Part shown: in pieces, positions 32,983 through 45,573 of the stretch
Position numbering within the stretch: the first letter of the stretch is position 1
Layout: each line of letters opens with the position of its first letter
NCBI GenBank assembly: GCA_964016875.1
Contig: OZ024729.1
Span: forward strand, 22,526,494 to 22,590,493
Reading direction: 5' to 3'
Length of the DNA: 64,000 nucleotides
Source of the DNA: Fallopia convolvulus
Lineage: Eukaryota; Streptophyta; Magnoliopsida; Caryophyllales; Polygonaceae
Notes under the pieces: generated by a model
Told to the model about the DNA's origin: nothing
Database searches by the model: none
The model's input: the letters and a program-made list of their open reading frames with translations, nothing else
Position numbers and translations under genes: made by a program

Positions 32983-34550
32983 TTACTGTCCGCCAGCTGG
33001 GGTCGAAGGTTCTTCTTTGTCCACGGCCTTCCCACCATCGCCTTCCTTGTCGGATGGGCCCCCATCATCATAATCTTGACACTTTTCCTTAATCGGGGAG
33101 TTCACGTCATCCTCCTGGTCTTCAGCCACCAGGTATTCCTTGCCAGGAGGGGGGTGGTCGGCGGGGTAGTATTCCTCCAGGACCTGCAGCTGCGTCTTCA
33201 AGTTCCATTTGGCACTCTTCCCATCAGCAAAGTCTTGCAGCAGCTAGGATCAGCAAAGGATCCGCCAGCTGATGGACTTCCCATCAGCAAAGGATCAGTT
33301 AGGCAAGTTTACCACTCTCAGCGTTGCACCCACATGGCCAAACGCGGCGTCAGGGGTGAGGGCCTGGAAGTCCATCTTCACGCTCGGAAGCAAGGTGTCC
33401 CCGAAAGTGCTAAGGAGATCTTTTGGCTCCGCTTTCTTAGCAACGTGAGAGGTTGGAGAATCATCGACTCTTTTCCGCTTCAACGAGAGAGATTTTTTGG
33501 TCTCAGAGCTGGGAGGAGGAGACAAGGGGAGCCTGACTCCGCCGGATCTCAGCCGACGAACCATTGCTGCGGCAGAGGTGTCCACGATAGCGCTTGGGAA
33601 AGTTTTTTAGCCGCATTAAGAAAAGAAGACACAAATTTTAGAAAAAAAAATAAATATAATTTCTAAAGATACCAGGCTCAAAGAAGGAGTAACCAACCTG
33701 ATTTCTTCTTGGAGGAACTCATCATGTCAGAGGACAGGGGAGTGACTTCTGTTTCAGTTTTGTCTTCGCCGGAGCCTGGAGATTCTTCGTCTTCACCACT
33801 ACCCGCTGGGTCAGGACGGATCTTCTTGGGTTTTCGCTTGTCAGGCTTGATCTTTAGCAGGCGTCGACACACACCCGTATCCGTGCTCTTGGAGTTGATT
33901 CCCACCGGCACTACACAAGAAAGACAGATATGAGGACAAGAAGATCAAAATATGCAAAAAAGAGGTTTAAATAAAGAAGATCATATCGTCTTACGAGATG
34001 TGTTCCATTCATCTCGAAAGACGTCTTTCACTTCGTCATCAAGATCGCCTAAAGACGCTTTTTCGACGAAGAAGAATCGGGATTGCCAGCTCCGAGAGGA
34101 AATTTTCAGTTTGGGAATAAGGGGTTTTTTTGTGTCCCTAGCATGCAAGGTGATGCGACCCGCCCTCTGAGGAACAATTTTATATGCCAAGAGAAGTTCT
34201 CCCATGGTCATCTCCAAACCCCTCTCTGTAGCAAGCTCATCGATTCGGGCAAGGGTGCGCCAAGTGGTCGGAAGGATTTGGCATTGAGAAACCTTTAGGG
34301 TTTGGATGAATTCCCGAATGAAAGGGGAGAAAGGAAATTTTAAACCTAAAGAGAAGGGGTAATCAAGAAAGCAAATCCACCCTGGCCGAACCCAATCAAT
34401 GAATTCGACAGTCGGGGCGTGGAAACGAGTCCCCTCCGGGAAGCCACCAAAGGAGATCCAATCGGCGATCTCCTCCGGCGTCATATCGCAGCGGTGAAGA
34501 TCTTGGGGACCCAGGGATGAAGAAGAAACGAAAGTTGAAGCTTTGGCCAT
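32983..34550 (-). pseudogene. Antisense gene of A, central copy, with deletion and filler
   Basis: Exon 1 (33995-34550, MAKASTFV...) is open and holds the gypsy-associated domain (EEIADWISFGGFPEGT, EFIDWVRPGWICFLD, FSPFIREFIQTLKV). Exon 2 is 33698-33910. The exon 3 acceptor has changed from CCCAG to CCCAA (plus-strand t at about 33595), which moves AG by one base and breaks the phase. The 3' end of intron 3 and the start of exon 4 are lost in a 341-bp deletion filled with 43 bp (33246-33288). Only the acidic C-terminal end (VLEEYYPADHPPPGKEY ... TPAGGQ, stop at 32983-32985) remains of exon 4. The gene is dead here. Confidence 0.75.
33246..33288. other. 43-bp templated filler at a deletion joint
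   Basis: It replaces 341 bp present in unit 2 (61974-62314). The filler is a patchwork of nearby words: cttcccatcagcaaag (from about 33218), ccgccagctg (from about 32990) and aggatcag (from the right border). This is the usual mark of break repair with repeated template copying (polymerase theta or synthesis-dependent joining). Confidence 0.8.
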
Positions 34551-34748
34551 GGAGGCTGAAGTAGGAAAAAGCTAGAGATGAGGGAAAAGAAGTATTACCT
34601 GAGAAGACGAAAGAAGAAATTGAGAAGGAAAGGGAGCGTTGGGTTAGATAATGATGAGAACCACAAATAGTGTCTCGGGTCATTAAAGAGAAACGGCAGA
34701 ATCAAATCCCGTCTTCCAAGACAATCTCTGAAACGTCTTATCGAGCTT

Positions 34749-34793
34749 AAATGCAATTTTCGAAATTTGAATTTAAATTTTGAAATTGCATTT
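34749..34793. repeat. 45-bp hairpin beside the 3' LTR (central A)
   Basis: It has the same inverted repeat as 1441-1485, with 11-bp perfect arms, 8 bp before the LTR. Confidence 0.8.
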
Positions 34794-34801
34794 AGGGGTA
34801 T

Positions 34802-35210
34802 TGTTAGACCCAGAATTTAGGTGACGAAGCGTTGCGCCATGGACAGAGAATCTCCAACGCATACAGAATTATGGAAGATCTTCGAGATTGACTAAGTCGG
34901 TTGGAGGAGAGAGGGTCCGAGATATGTTTGTTATAAGATAGATTTTTCTCCAGATTGTATTCGTTATAAGATAGAAATAAGCCGATTTGTTGGTTAAAGA
35001 TAGGATTATATCTTTGATTAAGATAGGATATGCTCTAGAGGGCTATATAAGCCAATGTAACCCTTAGGGGAAAGGGACGATCCATTCATACTAATTCTTC
35101 TGATTTCTACATCAATAAAACACACGCCTTCGTTCATATTCTTCTTAGTTCATTCGATCAAGGACCGATCTATGCCAAGGTTCTACCTTTGGTAAATTTT
35201 GGCTCAAACA
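34802..35210 (+). repeat. 3' LTR of A (central copy)
   Basis: 409 bp, TGTTAGACCC to CTCAAACA. The right flank acatccgaaag is Athila, identical to the flank of the left-edge copy at 1903. Confidence 0.94.
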
Positions 35211-38200
35211 ACATCCGAAAGAAACTTCTTCCTTTGTTGGTAGCTCAATTCCGGTGGCATGATTCCACAAACAAGATAGTTGACAAAATCCGCGAACCAT
35301 GGAGCCTTAAACTCGGAAATGGCAAACAATTGGTCATCGGGAAAGGAATCATTAATCGGTACCTCTTCACCAATGCTTTCATTGGACTCTTGCCTCAATC
35401 TTGAGAGATGATCGGCCACAACATTCTCGGTCCCCTTTTTGTCTCGAATCTCCAAGTCAAACTCTTGAAGCAAAAGTATCCACCGGATCAATCTTGGTTT
35501 GGCATCCTTCTTGCTTAAGAGATACTTGATGGCGGCATGGTCGGTGTAAACAATAACTTGAGAACCCACTAAGTATGACAGAAACTTCTCAAAAGCAAAG
35601 ACAACCGCAAGAAGTTCCTTCTCGGTTGTGGCATAGTTCACTTGAGCATCATCCAAAGTCCTACTTGCATAGTAGATTGCATGCACCTTCTTATCCTTTC
35701 TTTGCCCCAAAACGGCTCCGACGGCAAAATCACTAGAATCACACATCACCTCAAATGGAAGATTCCAATCCGGTGCTTGCATTATTGGAGCGGAAATGAG
35801 TGCCTTCTTCAACTTGCAAAAAGAGGAGAGACACTCACCATCAAAATCAAAAGGGGCATCTTTCATGAGCAATTGAGTCAAAGGCTTAGCAATCATGGAG
35901 AAATCTTTGATCAACCGCCGGTAGAAGCCGGCATGACCTAAGAAGCTTCGAACTCCTTTGACGGAAGTTGGAGGAGGCATCTTCTCAATGATGGCAATCT
36001 TGGCTCGATCCACTTCAATCCCATTCTCGGACACCAAGTGCCCAAGGACAATACCTTCTTTTACCATAAAATGACATTTCTCCCAATTCAAAACAAGGTT
36101 AACTTCTTCACATCTCTGCAACACTCTAGAAAGATTAGCTAGACAATTATCAAAAGTAGTGCCATAGACGGAGAAGTCATCCATAAAAATTTCCATAATA
36201 TTTTCAATCAAATCGGAAAAAATGGCCATCATGCAACGTTGAAAGGTAGCGGGGGCATTACAAAGACCAAAAGGCATTCTCCTATAGGCAAAGGTGCCAT
36301 AAGGACATGTGAAGGTGGTCTTTTCTTGGTCACTTGGATGGATAGGAATTTGGAAGAATCCACTATAACCATCCAAGTAACAAAAGTGTGAATGTCTAGC
36401 TAACCTTTCAAGCATTTGATCAATAAAAGGGAGGGGAAAGTGATCTTTGCGGGTTGCTTTGTTCAATTTTCTATAATCAATGCACATTCTCCAACCCGTG
36501 ACCGTCCTAGTTGGGATCAATTCATTTTTCTCATTTCTTTCAACGGTCATACCCCCCTTTTTAGGTACTACTTGAACCGGGCTAACCCACTCACTATCGG
36601 AAATAGGATAAATTATACCGGCATCTAGCAACTTGAGTACTTCCTTTTTCACTACTTCCTTCATGTTAGGGTTTAGCCTTCTTTGATGCTCAATCGAGGG
36701 TTTATAGTCATCTTCTAGCAAAATCCTATGCATGCAAGTGGATGAGCTAATGCCTTTCAAATCATCAATTGTATACCCCATGACTTTTCTATGCAACCTA
36801 AGTTCTCTAAGCAATTTGTTGGTTTCACACTTACTTAGGCTAGCATTGATAATCACCGGGTAAGTAGAGTTGGGTCCAAGAAATTCATACCTTAGGGTAG
36901 AAGGGAGAGGTTTCAATTCTACCTTAGGTGCATCTTTTTCCTCATAGGTGGATGCCTTTGAGTCCTTTCCAAGCTTTTCCACCTTGACCGACCGAGGTGG
37001 GAGTTCCGGGTTTGCTTCAAGAAATTGAGCACAAGAAGCTACTTCCATGTCTTCATCATCAAGCCCTCCGGAGCTCATCAAGCATCTTTCAAGCGGATCT
37101 TCCAAGCAATGCCTCATAAAATCCTTCTTCACTAGGATGTCAACAAGGTCGACTCTACACAAGGAATGCTCAAAAGAAGGATGTTTAATAGCATTAGGCA
37201 AACTAAATTCAACTCTTTCCTCCCCAACATTCAAGGAGAGCTTTCCCTTTTTAACATCAATAACGGCGCCCGCCGTAGCATGGAAAGGCCTTCCAAGAAT
37301 GATGGGGACTCGAGAATCTTCCTCCATTTCAAGAACAACAAAATCGGCCGGAATAAAGAAATTTCCGACTTTGATAGGAACATCCTCAAGAATACCCCTT
37401 GGGTACCGGATAGAGTGATCCGCTAAAACCAAGGACATGTTGGTGGGTTTCAATTCACCCATGTCCAATCTTTCACAAATTGACAAAGGCATCAAACTTA
37501 CACTAGCACCAAGATCACACAATGCACTTTTAAAGCTAGTGTTTCCTATCACACATGGTATGGAGAAGTTACCGGGGTCCTTAAGCCTTGGAGGTAATTT
37601 GTTTTGGAGAATTGCACTACATTCCTCGGTTAAGGCCACGGTTCCATATTCATCAAGACTTCTTTTGTTAGACAAAATTTCTTTCAAGAACTTAGCATAT
37701 GAAGGCATTTGGGAAAGAGAATCGGTGAAGGGAATATTGATGTATAACTTTTTCAACACTTCAAGGAACTTCCCAAATTGTTTATCTAACCTAGCTTTTT
37801 GAAGTCTTTGAGGGAAGGGGATGGGTGGTTTGTAGGGTGGTGGTGCCACATACTTAGGTTCTTTCTCACCTTCCTCTTCTTTATTACTTTTTGACTCTTT
37901 TCTCTTCTCTAGTTCATCACCTTCTTCTTCTAAGGAGACTTCCCTTTCTAGATTTCCAACATCTACTACATTTTTCCTCTTAGGCTCCTCCAAATTCTTT
38001 CCACTCCTAAGGTTAATTGCCTTACAATCTCTTGGGTTAGGCTCCAGTTGACCGGGAAGTCGACCTTGAGGCCTAGAAGAAGAGCTAGCAACTTGTTGAG
38101 CAATTTGAGAGATTTGAGTTTCTAACATCTTATTATGAGTTGTTAAAGCATCAAACTTGGATGTTAGTTGCCCAAATTGGTTCCTAAACTCATCATTTTG

Positions 38201-39499
38201 TTTTTCTTGAGATGTTATGAAATTTTCCATCAAGAGTTCAAGATTGGATTTTTGAGGAGGTGGAGGTTGATAAGGACCTTGGTTAAAACCGGTAGGTTGC
38301 CTTGGAGGGGGTTGAGGAATGGCACTTTGGTTGTTTCGGTATGAGAAATTTGGATGGTTTCTCCAACCGGGATTGTAGCTATTGGAATATGGGTCATTTT
38401 GAGGTCTTGATCTCGGTTGGTTGAGGTAGTCAACATGCTCAATGGATGGTTCTTGTGAGGAAGAGGATGGACTCACATATTGACAACTCAAAGCAAGATG
38501 ACCAACCATACCACAAATTTCACAAGGATTATTGACACCAACATTATTCACATTAGCATGAACATTCATAGCATCAAATTTCTTATTAAGTGCATCTAAC
38601 TTAGCCGACAATGCATCATTTTTAGCCGCTAAAAGATCAAAGGTGTCGACGTCATACCTTCCGGGAGATTTCTTGGGCTCAAACTTTGGATTGGACCACT
38701 TTTGGTGGTTCATGGCCATTTCTTCAATCAATGCCCAAGCTTCGGGGATCCTTTTTCTCATGAGAGCTCCTCCCGCTACACTATCAATGCCCATCTTTGA
38801 GGAATGTGTTAGCCCATTGTAGAATCCTTGAACTAGGAACCACTTCTCAAAGCCATGGTGTGGGCACTTCCTCAAGAGCTCCTTGAATCTTTTCCAAGCT
38901 TCATAGAAAGATTCCTCTTCCTTTTGGCGAAAAGAGGTAATCTCATTCCTTAGAGCGGTGGTCTTGCTTGGTGGCAAGTACTCGGCCATGAAAGCCATGG
39001 AGAGTTGCTCCCAATTTGTGATTGAATTCTCCGGGATAGTGTAGAGCCAAGCCCTTGCTTGATCTCTTAGAGAGAATGGAAAAAGCCTTAGTCGGATGGC
39101 ATCTTGGGCAACTCCATTGTATTTCACCGTGTCACAAATCTCCAAGAATACCGAGAGGTGAAGATTTGGATCATCGGATGGCAATCCCGAGAATTGATGT
39201 TGTTGCACCATGGTGAGAAGAGCCGGTTTCAACTTAAAGTTGTTTGCATCCACATTTGGCCTTGAAATTCCCGAATGAATGCCATAGTTGTTTGGTGCAA
39301 TGTAATCCTCAACGGTTCTTTGATCATCATCCATTGTTGAAGAAGTGTGAGAATTCTTTTGGGTTCTTTTCTTCTTTTGTAGCTTCCTCCTTGCACGAAA
39401 GGTCTTCTCAATCTCGGGGTTCCCTTCTTGAAGATGTTCCCTAAGACTTCGAGTAACGGGCATGCAACGAGGAAAACAACACAAGAAAAACAAGAACAA
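35211..39499 (-). CDS. Athila Gag-protease-RT-RNase H polyprotein, open but truncated
   Basis: One frame stays open for about 1,430 codons. The start is probably the second Met (MPVTRSLRE, residue 13). Order: gag domain (about residues 75-300), CCHC knuckle CEICGMVGHLALSC (about 327), protease CDLGASVSLMP (about 660), RT with CIDYRKLNKATRKD (about 1000) and FMDDFSVYG (about 1105), RNase H with VLGQRKDKKVHAIYYASRTL (about 1275) and YTDHAAIKYLL (about 1320). It ends KKFLSDV as it runs into the LTR of A, so integrase is missing. It encodes particle and copying functions but could not integrate its DNA. The same gene at 1903-6189 has two frameshifts. Length and openness suggest recent activity of the family. 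Confidence 0.92.
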
Positions 39500-39588
39500 G
39501 AGAGTGATTAGAGTTTTTTTTTAATTTAAGAAAAAAGCAATAAAAGATCTAGTCTAACTAATTAATGCTAAATCAATGTCAACCGTGC

Positions 39589-39606
39589 TCCCCGGCAACG
39601 GCGCCA
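39589..39606 (-). promoter_or_regulatory. Athila primer-binding site (unit 2)
   Basis: Minus-strand TGGCGCCGTTGCCGGGGA, 6 nt from the LTR end at 39613. Confidence 0.92.
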
Positions 39607-39612
39607 AAAACT

Positions 39613-41154
39613 TGATAGGCCCGCAAGTGCACGGTACTATCGAAATAATATAAAAGATATCGAATCCAAGGGAGCACTCGTTGATCACAAATCTCACACA
39701 AACTAGTAGTGTAGACCACAAACAATTGATTGGGATTTGGAATTTTTCATAATTAAAACAAACACGAATAGAAGATATAAAACTAGGAAAGCTAGAAAAG
39801 GGTTTTGTTTGTTTGAATGATGGGAGGCTAGGATTGGGTTCACCACAATGGGACTACACAATGTCAAGCAAAAATCTCTCTAAGGTTTGCAAGAAATGGT
39901 CTACCATGGTCAATTGTCCTAAAATATCTCCAATCCTCTTTCAAGGCAAAGGAAAACTACTTAATTCTAGCTTAATCCCTACTTTCGTGGTAATTAATCC
40001 TAGATTAAGTGCATTAAACACATAGACAATTATTAATAACCACTAGAAAATTAGGCCTACTTTCGTGATCCTAAAATCCCTAGCTCAATTCTTGAAGGTC
40101 CAATGTCAAATATCATCTTTCAATGCATACTCAACATCCAAAATATGAGAAAATACTAGCTAGGCATTTTCACAAACACTTGGTGTGCAAGAATTGAGTA
40201 GTATACCAAAACTAATTCAACCAAAGAGAAATCTTCACCAATGCATCACATAATCACCATTGGGCTACCCCCAATCCCAACACAAGCGACTACTCACTCA
40301 TAAATGGCAAAAACATGGCATAAGAAATCAATCCAACAATCACACACATGGAAATAATGAAGGGGAAAACAAGAAATAAAATAAATGGATAAGAGACACT
40401 TATCATTCAAATCAAGTCTTGATTCTTCATTCATCCATGGAAAACAAGTTGGGTTGAGTTCCTCTTCCAATTTCTCCAAGTACAAGAGAGCTCAAACAAA
40501 CCCCCAAAATGGGTTAAACTAGATCTACTACTAAACTAGCTAAAATCTAGAAAAAAGGAAAATTAAATCTAAGAGAGATTAGAGGATGAGAAATGAAAGA
40601 GAGAAAGTCTTCTAAAACCCTAGAAAGATGAGATAAAAATGAGGCATGAGTCTTGAAAAGTCTCTACAAGAGCTATTTATATGAGCCACCAAAAGGTGGG
40701 GGAGATATAACCCTAGAAAGGAGGTGTACTGAAAACTGCATGCCCATGCCGTTTGGCACGGGTATGCCATGCCAAAAGTTGAATGTTGAGATTGGGCTTT
40801 TGCTCTTGGCATGGGCATGCCGAGTGGCACGAGCACCTCGTGCAATATCTTGGGAAGACATCTTGACAACTTTTAATTGGATTTGAGTGCTTCATTAGCT
40901 TGTATGGCTTGTGTAACTCATTCTTCTCCATTGAATCTTCAAGTTTAATCCCTTGGGTTCGATTCTTTGCTTGAATTGAAGTCCATTTGATCCTAGAAGA
41001 ATCCAAATTCTTGCACCTACAAAACCAAAAGCAAACGAGAGAAAATATCCGAACAAACAACCATAATCATGCTAAAATGATCATGCAATTCTATGTTTTA
41101 TGCACAAAAGTGGGGATTAAGCAAGTCAAAAGGTGTTATAAAAACATGTTATCA
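39613..41154 (-). repeat. Athila 5' LTR (unit 2), 1,542 bp
   Basis: Same length and ends (TGATA/TATCA) as 6302-7843. It contains the same TATA-like box and the GGCATGGGCATGCC-type palindromes (about 40740-40840). The flank is atgag. Confidence 0.88.
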
Positions 41155-41210
41155 ATGAGTCTCTCAAATGAAGACAAATTGGGGATTGTGCCCCCTTGTT
41201 TTTCATCCAG

Positions 41211-41809
41211 GTGTTGGATTTCATTGAGACCATAAGAATGCCAGGTAAATTTGTGTTTTTAATGTAGTCAATTAATTTTAACTAGAATGCCTCTTTTTTT
41301 TTGAATCATGGGTTCCGGGGCTCGAACATGAGCCTAGGGAGCGATGTCAATAGGGGCTCGAACCTGAGTCCAGGGAGCGGTGCCGACTAGTCCCATGCCC
41401 CCACGTAACCTTGCCCTAGGCCACATGGGGAGGTATGTCGCGAGAGAAAGTGACGGTGGGAGGGTTCGAACCTGAGACCTATCGTACCCAGGGAGCGATG
41501 CTACCACTACGCCAAATGCCCGGGGGCGTTTGGCGCCAGTGGACTCTCGGTGGTGCATAAGCAAAAATAATTAGTAATTGGTTATGATTTTTGAGGTTTG
41601 TGTATTAGAGACTAATGGCTTGATTTTCCTTGTATACAGTCGATAAGGTTTTGTTAGTTAATTGGAACCCCTTCCAAAGAACGCATATGCCACCAGAAAG
41701 GCCCATTGTCGGGATAAATTCTAGTGAGTCGAATCCGGCTTTTCGTCAAGGTTTTGTATGTACTTTAAGTTTCTACACACCTTGCCAACCTCCCCAAATG
41801 CAAAGGTAG
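41211..41809 (+). pseudogene. Two-exon fragment of an unrecognised gene (unit 2)
   Basis: Exon-like pieces 41211-41244 and 41640-41809 match 7900-7933 and 8329-8498, with the same ag/gt borders and the same open, in-phase reading (VLDFIETIRMP to QPPQMQR, stop). No substitution was seen in the coding parts, although the flanking DNA has several. Confidence 0.45.
41292..41523 (-). mobile_element. tRNA-derived SINE (unit 2)
   Basis: Copy of 7981-8212. Box B is intact. Box A differs by one base (TGGCGTAGTGG on the minus strand). Confidence 0.75.
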
Positions 41810-43306
41810 GTGGGTGGCTCTTTGATCTTTGTTTTGTTTGTGCAGTTTAGATCCCTAAGTAATAGATATGGTGATATGCATTTTGTAGTTGTTAAGTAGA
41901 TTTTTTTGTATAGAAAGCAATAGTAAATAAATCTCCATGATTTGGCATCATAACACTTATTGATGTTCTTATAGTACTACATACCCTTTGAGGATCGGAG
42001 TATTTGTTATACATGATGTTGTTAATTAGGATTTCAACATAAAGATTACAATTGTGTTTCTCTTGGCATGATCTATGCACAAAGATCCATTTTTGTTGTA
42101 TCAAATTGGTGGAAAATTTAGCGGAACATAAAACAGCCCCTGCGCACAAAGATCCATCTAGTTTGTCATAATTGAGTACTTTTTAAGGGTAAACAAAGCA
42201 AAGATAACTTTGTTAGGAGCAAGAAAAGAGAACAAGGCATCCTTTCACACTCCTAAAGAGCTGACACACAACCAAATGGGTTTCCAAAGAAGTATAGAAG
42301 AAACTTATCTGTTTCAAGATTCCAAAAAGCCATAGCAGAAGAGATGTTGATGTTTGGAAACATAAGACCATTAAGCATTGTTTTAGATGTAAGAAGACTA
42401 TTGTACTCGTCGTGGGAGGATCAACATAAGAGCGGTCGAGTTGTTCATTTCCTTTCAATTGAATGGGTAAAAACATCCAAAGTAGACAATGTTGTAACAC
42501 CTCATCTTTACACTGGGGCGCTACTTGGTAGTAGACCTCACCAAGTACTACTTAGGCTACTCTAACAACGAGTTCACTTGGATCTTGCACCTCGGGCACG
42601 ACGAGAAAACATAAATAAAACATCTAACTTATAATTATAAAACTGCAGTTATAAAACATGCAGGGAACCAATCCCCGAAACATAAAATAGCTAACCTTTT
42701 CAACCCTCCCAACACAATTCACCATTTAACGCTAAACACGTGATGGTGTTAATTTTTTCCATATTTCGGCAAAAAGCATTATGAAATTCAAATAAGGTGG
42801 ATGTAATGTATAACATGTATCATGTAAGCGATATCATAAAATGACTAATTAAGGATGTAAATGAGTTATAAATTTACAAAGAAGAGGAAAATATAATTTA
42901 CTAAACGAGTGAAAACGATTGGGTCCTTATCTCTTCCAAAATAAGGACTATTTGATAACCGCTTTACGGTTTGAGTGTTCAGATAGTCTTTCATAATGGG
43001 TTCTCCACTCCACTTGGCCACTCAAGCTGAAGTCGACTTCTAGAACACGGCTAGTAGTGACATTCGTCTATGTGGTGTCAATAGGCATCAAGCACAGATC
43101 TTGGAAGTGAAAGGTTGCAACCCAAATTTTCCTCTCTCTCCCTTAGGCCACGATTCAATTAAAGTTATTGAACGGCTTAACCTATGAAGCATATTTTGTT
43201 GTTGACTCCACAATGATGAAAATATAATCAACCTCGTCAGTTCGCATAAACGGCTACATATTGATGGAGAAATCGAATTCATCACTGATAATTTGAATGT
43301 CAGCCT

Positions 43307-44379
43307 TGATGAAACCCGAAATAAACCGTCGCTAGAAGACAAGAAACAAGATTCTTTTATTCGATTGTGCAAACACTTGCTCTTTATTTATTATTTTCTT
43401 ACAACGAGGTTACAAACCAACGAGGCTTACAAACAGATGAGATTGACATCCTAGACCTCCTATGAGTATTCGAGATCTCGATCTAACAATGTTCGAGATC
43501 TCCTAATAGCTATGTGATTCTACCACCTACGGATCACTTGATAAACTTTTGGCGCGAGGCTGAGCTTTGAGTTTGAGCGTGGTGAAGATGGCTTGCGAGG
43601 TTGTGTAACGAGGTCTTTGGCGTGAGCGAAAGCTCTGTGTGACTTGAAGTCTTTTTATGGACTCCACTTGTCTATAGCGAGGTCTTTTGACGATGTTTCA
43701 ACACGTCGATCTTCAACGAGCAAGATAGTTCTTGAGTTCAAGATGTTTTTCGACCCCTTTCCACTTACGAGGTTCTTCTCCTTTTATAGAGGATTGAGGA
43801 GCTGAGTTTTGGTTATTGCTCGATGTGGGACGCCGGAGATCTGGGTTTTTGATTGGTCCGGAGGTGAGTCAACCGATGATTGGTTGGGAGGAACGGCGAC
43901 AGCTGAGTGGTCGAGCTGCGCAGGGATGTCAGCTAAGTCGGTGACGAGGTTTGGACCTCGTCGCCGAGGTTCAGACCTCGTGCGGAAAGGGATTTTGCTA
44001 AAATAAAAAAAGGGGGCATGGTTGTGGGCCCCGGAATCCACCTTGGGAATCCCGTCGGACCCGCTTGTTCCTCGTGTCCCGGGCCTACTTCCTGTTCTTC
44101 TATTTTGAGCACCATCACAACCCCATGGCCTGGGGACCTCGTCCCGAGGATCGCAGGTCATAAACACGAGGTGTAGTTCTCGTGCAGATAGGGATTTTGC
44201 TAAAATAAAAAAAAGGGGGCATGGTTGTGGGCCTCGGAATCCACCTTGGGAATCCCGTCGGGCCCGCTTGTTCCTCGTGTCCCGGGCCTACTTCTTGTTC
44301 TACTATTTTGAGCACCATCACAACCCCATGGCCTGGGGACCTCGTCCCGAGGATCGCAAGTCATAAACACGAGGTGTAG
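43307..44379 (-). repeat. 3' LTR of C (unit 2, right border unresolved)
   Basis: It starts tgatgaaaccc. The TATA box on the minus strand is at about 43788-43782, and the 202-bp duplication is 43976-44177 and 44178-44379. Confidence 0.7.
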
Positions 44380-44527
44380 TTGGTTCATTGAACACGGGGT
44401 GCGGGGTTCATACTTCCTAGGATTGCGAGGTGCGAGGTCTAGAGGTTGGGTGGACACATTGTGAGAGATTTTCTTGTGAGGCCTGACACTTAGATGCATT
44501 TCTCTCGTTCGTACGTGCGATGCTTCC

Positions 44528-44627
44528 TGGACCCGCTCCCCATACTTTGCTTAATGGGCCGTCGAGGTAGACCAGGCCCAATAAGCCTTTCAGAGCCGAG
44601 GAGAGGCCCAAATTTGTTCTTTATAAG
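44528..44627 (+). promoter_or_regulatory. Putative promoter of antisense gene C (unit 2)
   Basis: TATA-like tttataag at 44620-44627, with TGGGCC/GGCCCA motifs at about 44555, 44575 and 44605. The most distal motif of unit 1 is changed here (ctggacccg for ctgggcccg). Confidence 0.5.
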
Positions 44628-45573
44628 AGGCGTCTCTCACACGCCTTATCTCTATCTTCTTCCTTCGCCATTTCCTCTCTTTCTCTCTCTCGCCCTTACA
44701 GTTTCCGGTGAACGGTTTCCAGACGGTTTTTCGACGACCTTCCGATTTTCCCCAGGAGCGCCACCGTTTTTTCCACGCCAACTCTAAGCCATTAAGTGCT
44801 CAACTCCCTTTTCTCGTCTTCGATGTTCTTCGTCTTTTTCTCACCGCCTTCTGCTCTAATGGGAAACAGACGCTCCCTGGTGTTTCGTGTCGGTGTCACA
44901 GTGGCGAAACGGAGGGGGTGAGGGCGGCGCTCGCGCCTGCACGAAGCTTTTGGTTTTCTCCTTTTTGTTCTCTCTTTGTTTCGTGCACTAGGTGGGAAAT
45001 AGTTCGTTTCTCGGTGTTTCGTTCCGGCGTCACGGCGGCGAAACGGTGGTCTTGAGGGTGGCGTGTGCTTCTACGCGGTGCCCTTGCTCCTCTTTTTTCC
45101 GTTTCCTCTTTTTTGTTTTGTGCCCTAGCCGGCGATGGTCGCTTTTCGGTGTTTTGCGCCAGCGTCGTGGTGGTGAGACGGTGGGGGCGAGGGTGGTGCT
45201 GGCCACGTTCTTGAGCCCACCGTTTGCCAGCCGACGGTTGAGTTTCTGCGACTCCTTGGCTTCTCTTTCTTCTTTGAAATTCGAATTCCTCGGAAACCCA
45301 AACTTCATATGTCCGACAAACGGGACATTTGGGCTTCCACTGTTGGTGTCCCTTCCGCTTTCTCTTTCCTCCCCCTTGGCTCTTCACATTCCGTCTTCTC
45401 TTTCCTCCTTTTGGCGCTTCACATTCCGCCTCAGCCGTCCTATCTGTCAGAGTAGTGCTAGGGCTCCACGTGGCTTTTTCCCATTATCACCTCGCGTATT
45501 CTTTTTGTTGTTCTGTTCGATGTCTCAACCCTTCTTCTTTTCCAGGTGCTCGTGGCCTGGACGTCGCTCTTCC

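Larger units (their letters stand above)
21464..35210 (+). mobile_element. Tat-lineage Ty3/gypsy element A, full length, hybrid flanks
   Basis: 5' LTR 21464-21872, PBS, gag, PR, RT, RNase H, archaeal RNase H, integrase, spacer, antisense gene (minus strand), hairpin, 3' LTR 34802-35210. Left flank gactt (C LTR) and right flank acatc (Athila) do not match, so it is not a simple insertion but the product of recombination between two A insertions. Without the 4.37-kb insert at 28288-32656 and its target copy, it would be about 9.4 kb. Gag has frameshifts, RT ends at a stop, and integrase lacks the catalytic Glu segment. Confidence 0.9.
35211..41154 (-). mobile_element. Athila-lineage element, truncated in integrase (unit 2)
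   Basis: Same content and same cut-off as 1903-7843 (offset 33,308 to 33,311): 5' LTR 41154-39613, PBS 39606-39589, open gag-pol. The integrase and the rest of the element are absent on the A side. Confidence 0.9.
41155..43306. other. Non-element DNA between Athila and C (unit 2)
   Basis: Counterpart of 7844-9994 (offset 33,311-33,312) with scattered substitutions. It holds the exon-like pieces and the SINE. From 41810 to 43306 there is no gene, only AT-rich sequence and a TGTAACACC motif near 42495. Confidence 0.7.
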
